Notes under the pieces: model-generated
What the model was told of the DNA's origin: nothing
The model's input: only the letters and a program-made list of their open reading frames with translations
Database searches by the model: none
In this document: positions 61,419 through 64,000 of the stretch, in pieces
Numbering within the stretch: position 1 is the stretch's first letter
Layout: every line of letters begins with the position of its first letter
Made by a program: the position numbers and the translations under genes
Assembly (NCBI GenBank): GCA_963756425.1
Contig: CAVWNW010000008.1
Span: 367,303 to 431,302 of the forward strand
Direction: 5' to 3'
Origin: DASQUK01 sp963756425
Lineage (GTDB): Bacteria; Actinomycetota; Acidimicrobiia; Acidimicrobiales; VFJN01
Length of the DNA stretch: 64,000 nucleotides

Positions 61419-62842
61419 CGAAGATCCTGCATCTCATCGACAACGAACAGATCCCGTCCGCAGACGGCGCGGTCTTCGACGATGTCGACCCTGCGACGCA
61501 GGCACCCTGGGCGACGGTGGCCCGGGGTGGACCGGACGACGTCGATCGCGCGGTGCGCGCCGCGCGCCGGGCGTTCGACAGCGGGCCCTGGCCCCGACTG
61601 GCTGCCGACGAGCGCGGCGCGCTGCTGCACCGGCTGGCCGACCTCATCGACAGCAACGCAGACGAACTGGCCCGCTTCGACACGACGGACATGGGCAAGC
61701 CGATCAGCCAGTCCCGAGGCAAGGACGTTCCCCGCGCCGCGTACAACTTCCGGTTCTTCGCGGACTACGCACGACTCGCCGAAGACGAGTCGATGCCGAC
61801 GGCGACGGGCCACCACGTCTACACGCGCTACGAGCCGGCCGGCGTGACCGGGGCGATCGCTCCGTGGAACTTCCCACTCATGCTCGAGACGTGGAAGATC
61901 GCGCCCGCCCTCGCCTTCGGCAACACCGTCGTGCTGAAACCGGCGGAGCAGTCACCGGCGTCGGCCCTACGACTCGCCGAGCTGGCCGTGGAGGCGGGCA
62001 TGCCACCGGGTGTCCTGAACGTCGTCCACGGGTTCGGGCCACACGAAGCCGGCGAGGCACTGACCAAGCACCCCGGCGTCGACCTGATCACGTTCACGGG
62101 AGAGTCGACCACCGGGCGGGCGATCCTCGCGGCGAGTGCGTCCTCTCTGAAGCGTGTGAGCTTCGAGATGGGTGGCAAGGGGGCGAACGTGGTGTTCGCC
62201 GACGCCGACCTGGACGGCTCCGTCGACTGGTCGATCAAGGCGATCTTCACGAACGCCGGCCAGGTCTGCCTCGCGGGATCCCGCCTGTTCGTCGAACGCT
62301 CGCTGTACGACGACTTCCTGGCTCGCTTCGTGGCCGCCGCTGACGCCATGCGTCTGGGTGAGCCCGACGACCCCGACACCGAGATCGGGCCCCTGGCATC
62401 GGAGGAGCAGTTCGACAAGGTGCGTGGGTATCTGGACCTGGCGCCGAAGGAGGGCGCCAGCATCGTGACCGGCGGCATCGACAGGGGCTGGTACGTCCGC
62501 CCGACGGTGCTGGTCGATGTCGCCCCCTCCATGCGCGTCTGCCGTGAGGAGATCTTCGGCCCGGTGGTCACGGTGCAGGCATTCGACACGGAAGAGGAGG
62601 CGATCCACCTCGCCAACGACACGCCCTACGGGCTGAACGCGATGCTCTTCACCGAGAACCTCCGAAGGGCCCACCGTGTGGCCGGGGCGTTGCGCGCCGG
62701 GACGGTGTGGGTGAACTGCTTCTTCGTGCGTGACCTCCGCACACCCTTCGGTGGCTACAAGGACTCGGGCATCGGACGCGAGGGGGGGCGGCACAGTCGC
62801 GAGTTCTTCACGGAGGCGAAGACGGTCGTCATCGAGCTCTGA
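61415..62842 (+). CDS. dmpC: 2-hydroxymuconic semialdehyde dehydrogenase (DmpC/XylG-type)
   Basis: The 475-residue aldehyde dehydrogenase has NAD-binding GAIAPWNFPLMLET (about 145-158), FTGESTTGRAIL (about 224-235), catalytic Glu in FEMGGKGANVVF (about 246-257) and catalytic Cys in GQVCLAGSRLFVE (about 279-291). It oxidises 2-hydroxymuconic semialdehyde to 2-hydroxymuconate, the tautomerase substrate. Coupling to the tautomerase gene by a 4-bp overlap supports the assignment over other aldehyde dehydrogenases. Confidence 0.88.
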   Translation: MTKILHLIDNEQIPSADGAVFDDVDPATQAPWATVARGGPDDVDRAVRAARRAFDSGPWPRLAADERGALLHRLADLIDSNADELARFDTTDMGKPISQSRGKDVPRAAYNFRFFADYARLAEDESMPTATGHHVYTRYEPAGVTGAIAPWNFPLMLETWKIAPALAFGNTVVLKPAEQSPASALRLAELAVEAGMPPGVLNVVHGFGPHEAGEALTKHPGVDLITFTGESTTGRAILAASASSLKRVSFEMGGKGANVVFADADLDGSVDWSIKAIFTNAGQVCLAGSRLFVERSLYDDFLARFVAAADAMRLGEPDDPDTEIGPLASEEQFDKVRGYLDLAPKEGASIVTGGIDRGWYVRPTVLVDVAPSMRVCREEIFGPVVTVQAFDTEEEAIHLANDTPYGLNAMLFTENLRRAHRVAGALRAGTVWVNCFFVRDLRTPFGGYKDSGIGREGGRHSREFFTEAKTVVIEL

Positions 62843-62981
62843 CCCGATGAGCCAGGCTGTGGTCCCGGCGCAGGGACATGTGACGCGGCGGCGGTCGGCC
62901 TGATCCGCGCAGCCCGTTGACCGCGGGCCGTTCGTTCGCCATTGTCCCGGGCGCCGTGGCGCGTCGGATCCAGGAGCAGGG

Positions 62982-63758
62982 ATGGGACGACTCGAGGACA
63001 AGGTGGCGCTCATCACAGGGGCTGCGAGCGGCATCGGGCGCGTTGCCGCCGAGCTGTTCGCGGCGGAGGGGGCCAGGGTGGCCATCGCCGATGTGGTCGA
63101 CGCCGAGGGCGAGGCCGCCGTTGCTGCGATCGCCGGCGCCGGCGGCGAGGCCGCCTTCGTCCACGCCGACGTCTCCGACCCGGCGCAGGCCGAGGCGATG
63201 GTCGGCTTCGTCGTCGACACGTTCGGCCGCCTCGACGTCCTGTACAACAACGCCGGCATCCTCCCCGGTGACGATGCGGGGACGCTCGAGACCCCGGAGG
63301 CGACCTGGGACCGCGTGCTCGCGGTCAACCTCAAGGGTGTCTGGCTGGGGATGAGGTGCGGGATCCCGGCGCTGCTGGCGTCGGGTGGCGGCGCGATCGT
63401 GAACGTCTCGTCGCTTGTCGCGCTCGTGGGCTCGGCGGTGCCGCAGATCGCGTACACCGCCAGCAAGGGGGGCGTGCTGGCGATGACGCGGGAGACGGCG
63501 GTGGAGTACGCGCGGCAGGGGATCCGCGCCAACGTGCTGTGCCCCGGCCCGATCGACACCCCGCTCATGCGCGAGCTCATGTCCGACCCGGCGTGGGCCG
63601 CGCGGCGCCTCGTGCACATCCCGATGGGCCGGCCCGGTGCCGCGGAGGAGATCGCGCGCGCCGCACTGTTCCTCGCGTCCGACGAGTCATCGTTCATGAC
63701 CGGCGCCGCGCTCGTGGTCGACGGCGGAATTACGGCCGCGTACGTGACCCCCGAGTAG
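62982..63758 (+). CDS. Short-chain dehydrogenase/reductase
   Basis: The 258-residue classical SDR has TGAASGIGR (about 13-21), NNAG (about 90-93), catalytic YTASK (about 156-160) and the C-terminal FMTGAALVVDGGITA. It is probably an NAD-dependent alcohol or dihydrodiol dehydrogenase. A cis-dihydrodiol dehydrogenase for the Rieske product would fit the island, but the sequence does not prove it. A GGAGCAGG precedes ATG 62982. It is 139 bp beyond the semialdehyde dehydrogenase. Confidence 0.9.
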   Translation: MGRLEDKVALITGAASGIGRVAAELFAAEGARVAIADVVDAEGEAAVAAIAGAGGEAAFVHADVSDPAQAEAMVGFVVDTFGRLDVLYNNAGILPGDDAGTLETPEATWDRVLAVNLKGVWLGMRCGIPALLASGGGAIVNVSSLVALVGSAVPQIAYTASKGGVLAMTRETAVEYARQGIRANVLCPGPIDTPLMRELMSDPAWAARRLVHIPMGRPGAAEEIARAALFLASDESSFMTGAALVVDGGITAAYVTPE

Positions 63759-63810
63759 CCGCCCCGACCCTGGAACAAGTGGGCAATGGGTGGTACAAGA
63801 CAGCAACAGA

Positions 63811-63834
63811 GACGCCGGCATGAGATCCGGCGTC
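63811..63834 (+). terminator. Perfect hairpin before the permease gene
   Basis: GACGCCGG (63811-63818) and CCGGCGTC (63827-63834) form a perfect 8-bp stem with an 8-base loop, 52 bp after the SDR stop. It may terminate the upstream operon or regulate the permease, whose ribosome-binding site GAGGGGG follows 6 bp later. Confidence 0.5.
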
Positions 63835-63853
63835 ACGTGGGAGGGGGTCCCTG

Positions 63854-64000
63854 ATGGCGGTCGATGACGCGGCCCTGGACCAGGATCGCCACCAGCTCCA
63901 CGTCATGGGCTTCGCCCAGGAGCTCCGGCGAGGCCTCGGTGCGTTCTCGAACTTCGCGATTTCGTTCACGATCATCTCGATCTTTCCTGCCCCTACACCT
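63854..64000 (+). CDS. Amino-acid permease (APC family), N-terminal part only
   Basis: Forty-nine codons are open to the window edge from ATG 63854 (RBS GAGGGGG just upstream). The sequence QELRRGLGAFSNFAISFTII (about 22-41) is the cytosolic start and first transmembrane helix of APC-superfamily amino-acid/polyamine permeases. It would import an amine or amino acid. The rest is cut off, so neither substrate nor completeness can be judged. Confidence 0.8.
   Translation, partial: MAVDDAALDQDRHQLHVMGFAQELRRGLGAFSNFAISFTIISIFPAPTP

Overview
The window is GC-rich, gene-dense bacterial chromosome with very strong G/C third-position bias and many GTG starts. Mycothiol-type DinB/TIGR03084 and F420-type flavin proteins, a WS/DGAT acyltransferase, DUF2505 and DUF5655 proteins, and many TetR/IclR/FadR regulators point to an actinobacterium, possibly of the Acidimicrobiia (inference). 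No rRNA, tRNA, CRISPR, phage or transposase gene was recognised. Both ends cut a gene: a nitronate monooxygenase at the left and an amino-acid permease at the right.

Layout. (1) 1-8.0 kb, minus strand: a tightly coupled seven-gene operon. It encodes both subunits of a biotin-dependent acyl-CoA carboxylase, an AtuA-family protein, a TetR regulator, a TIGR03084 protein, an enoyl-CoA hydratase and a nitronate monooxygenase, and looks like an acyclic-terpene or branched acyl-CoA breakdown unit. (2) 8-15 kb: an SDR, small zinc-finger and basic proteins, a WS/DGAT acyltransferase convergent with a lipase-like hydrolase, and two membrane proteins. (3) 15-18 kb: an IclR regulator divergent from a class III CoA-transferase and a citryl-CoA-lyase-like gene. 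(4) 18-29.9 kb: assorted single genes, an AlkA-type glycosylase, a TetR/hydrolase divergent pair with twin operators, an RTX-like secreted protein, and a crotonase/thiolase/OB-fold group that contains a decayed enoyl-CoA hydratase. (5) 30-38.3 kb: a double-length FadR regulator, YccF and other membrane proteins, two tandem paralogues, a RemA-like protein, an AraC remnant and a cNMP-binding protein.

(6) 38.3-64 kb is an aromatic-compound catabolic island. It holds class III (LigB) and class I (VOC) extradiol dioxygenases, a Rieske oxygenase, an ACMSD/resorcylate-type decarboxylase, a fumarylacetoacetase-family enzyme, a zinc alcohol dehydrogenase and small SRPBCC, F420 and VOC proteins. It also has a branched-chain-type ABC importer whose two permeases and one ATPase are fused in one chain, GntR and IclR regulators, and every enzyme of the 4-oxalocrotonate branch of the meta pathway: semialdehyde dehydrogenase, tautomerase, decarboxylase, hydratase, aldolase and acylating acetaldehyde dehydrogenase. 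Together these could import an aromatic acid, hydroxylate or decarboxylate it, open the ring, and deliver pyruvate and acetyl-CoA.

Two kinds of non-coding structure tie the island together. A palindromic operator-like motif (AGTG, four bases, CACT or a close variant) recurs before most of the upper-pathway genes. A roughly 125-bp structured repeat occurs three times, always on the plus strand and just after a stop codon. These are the least explained signals in the window.
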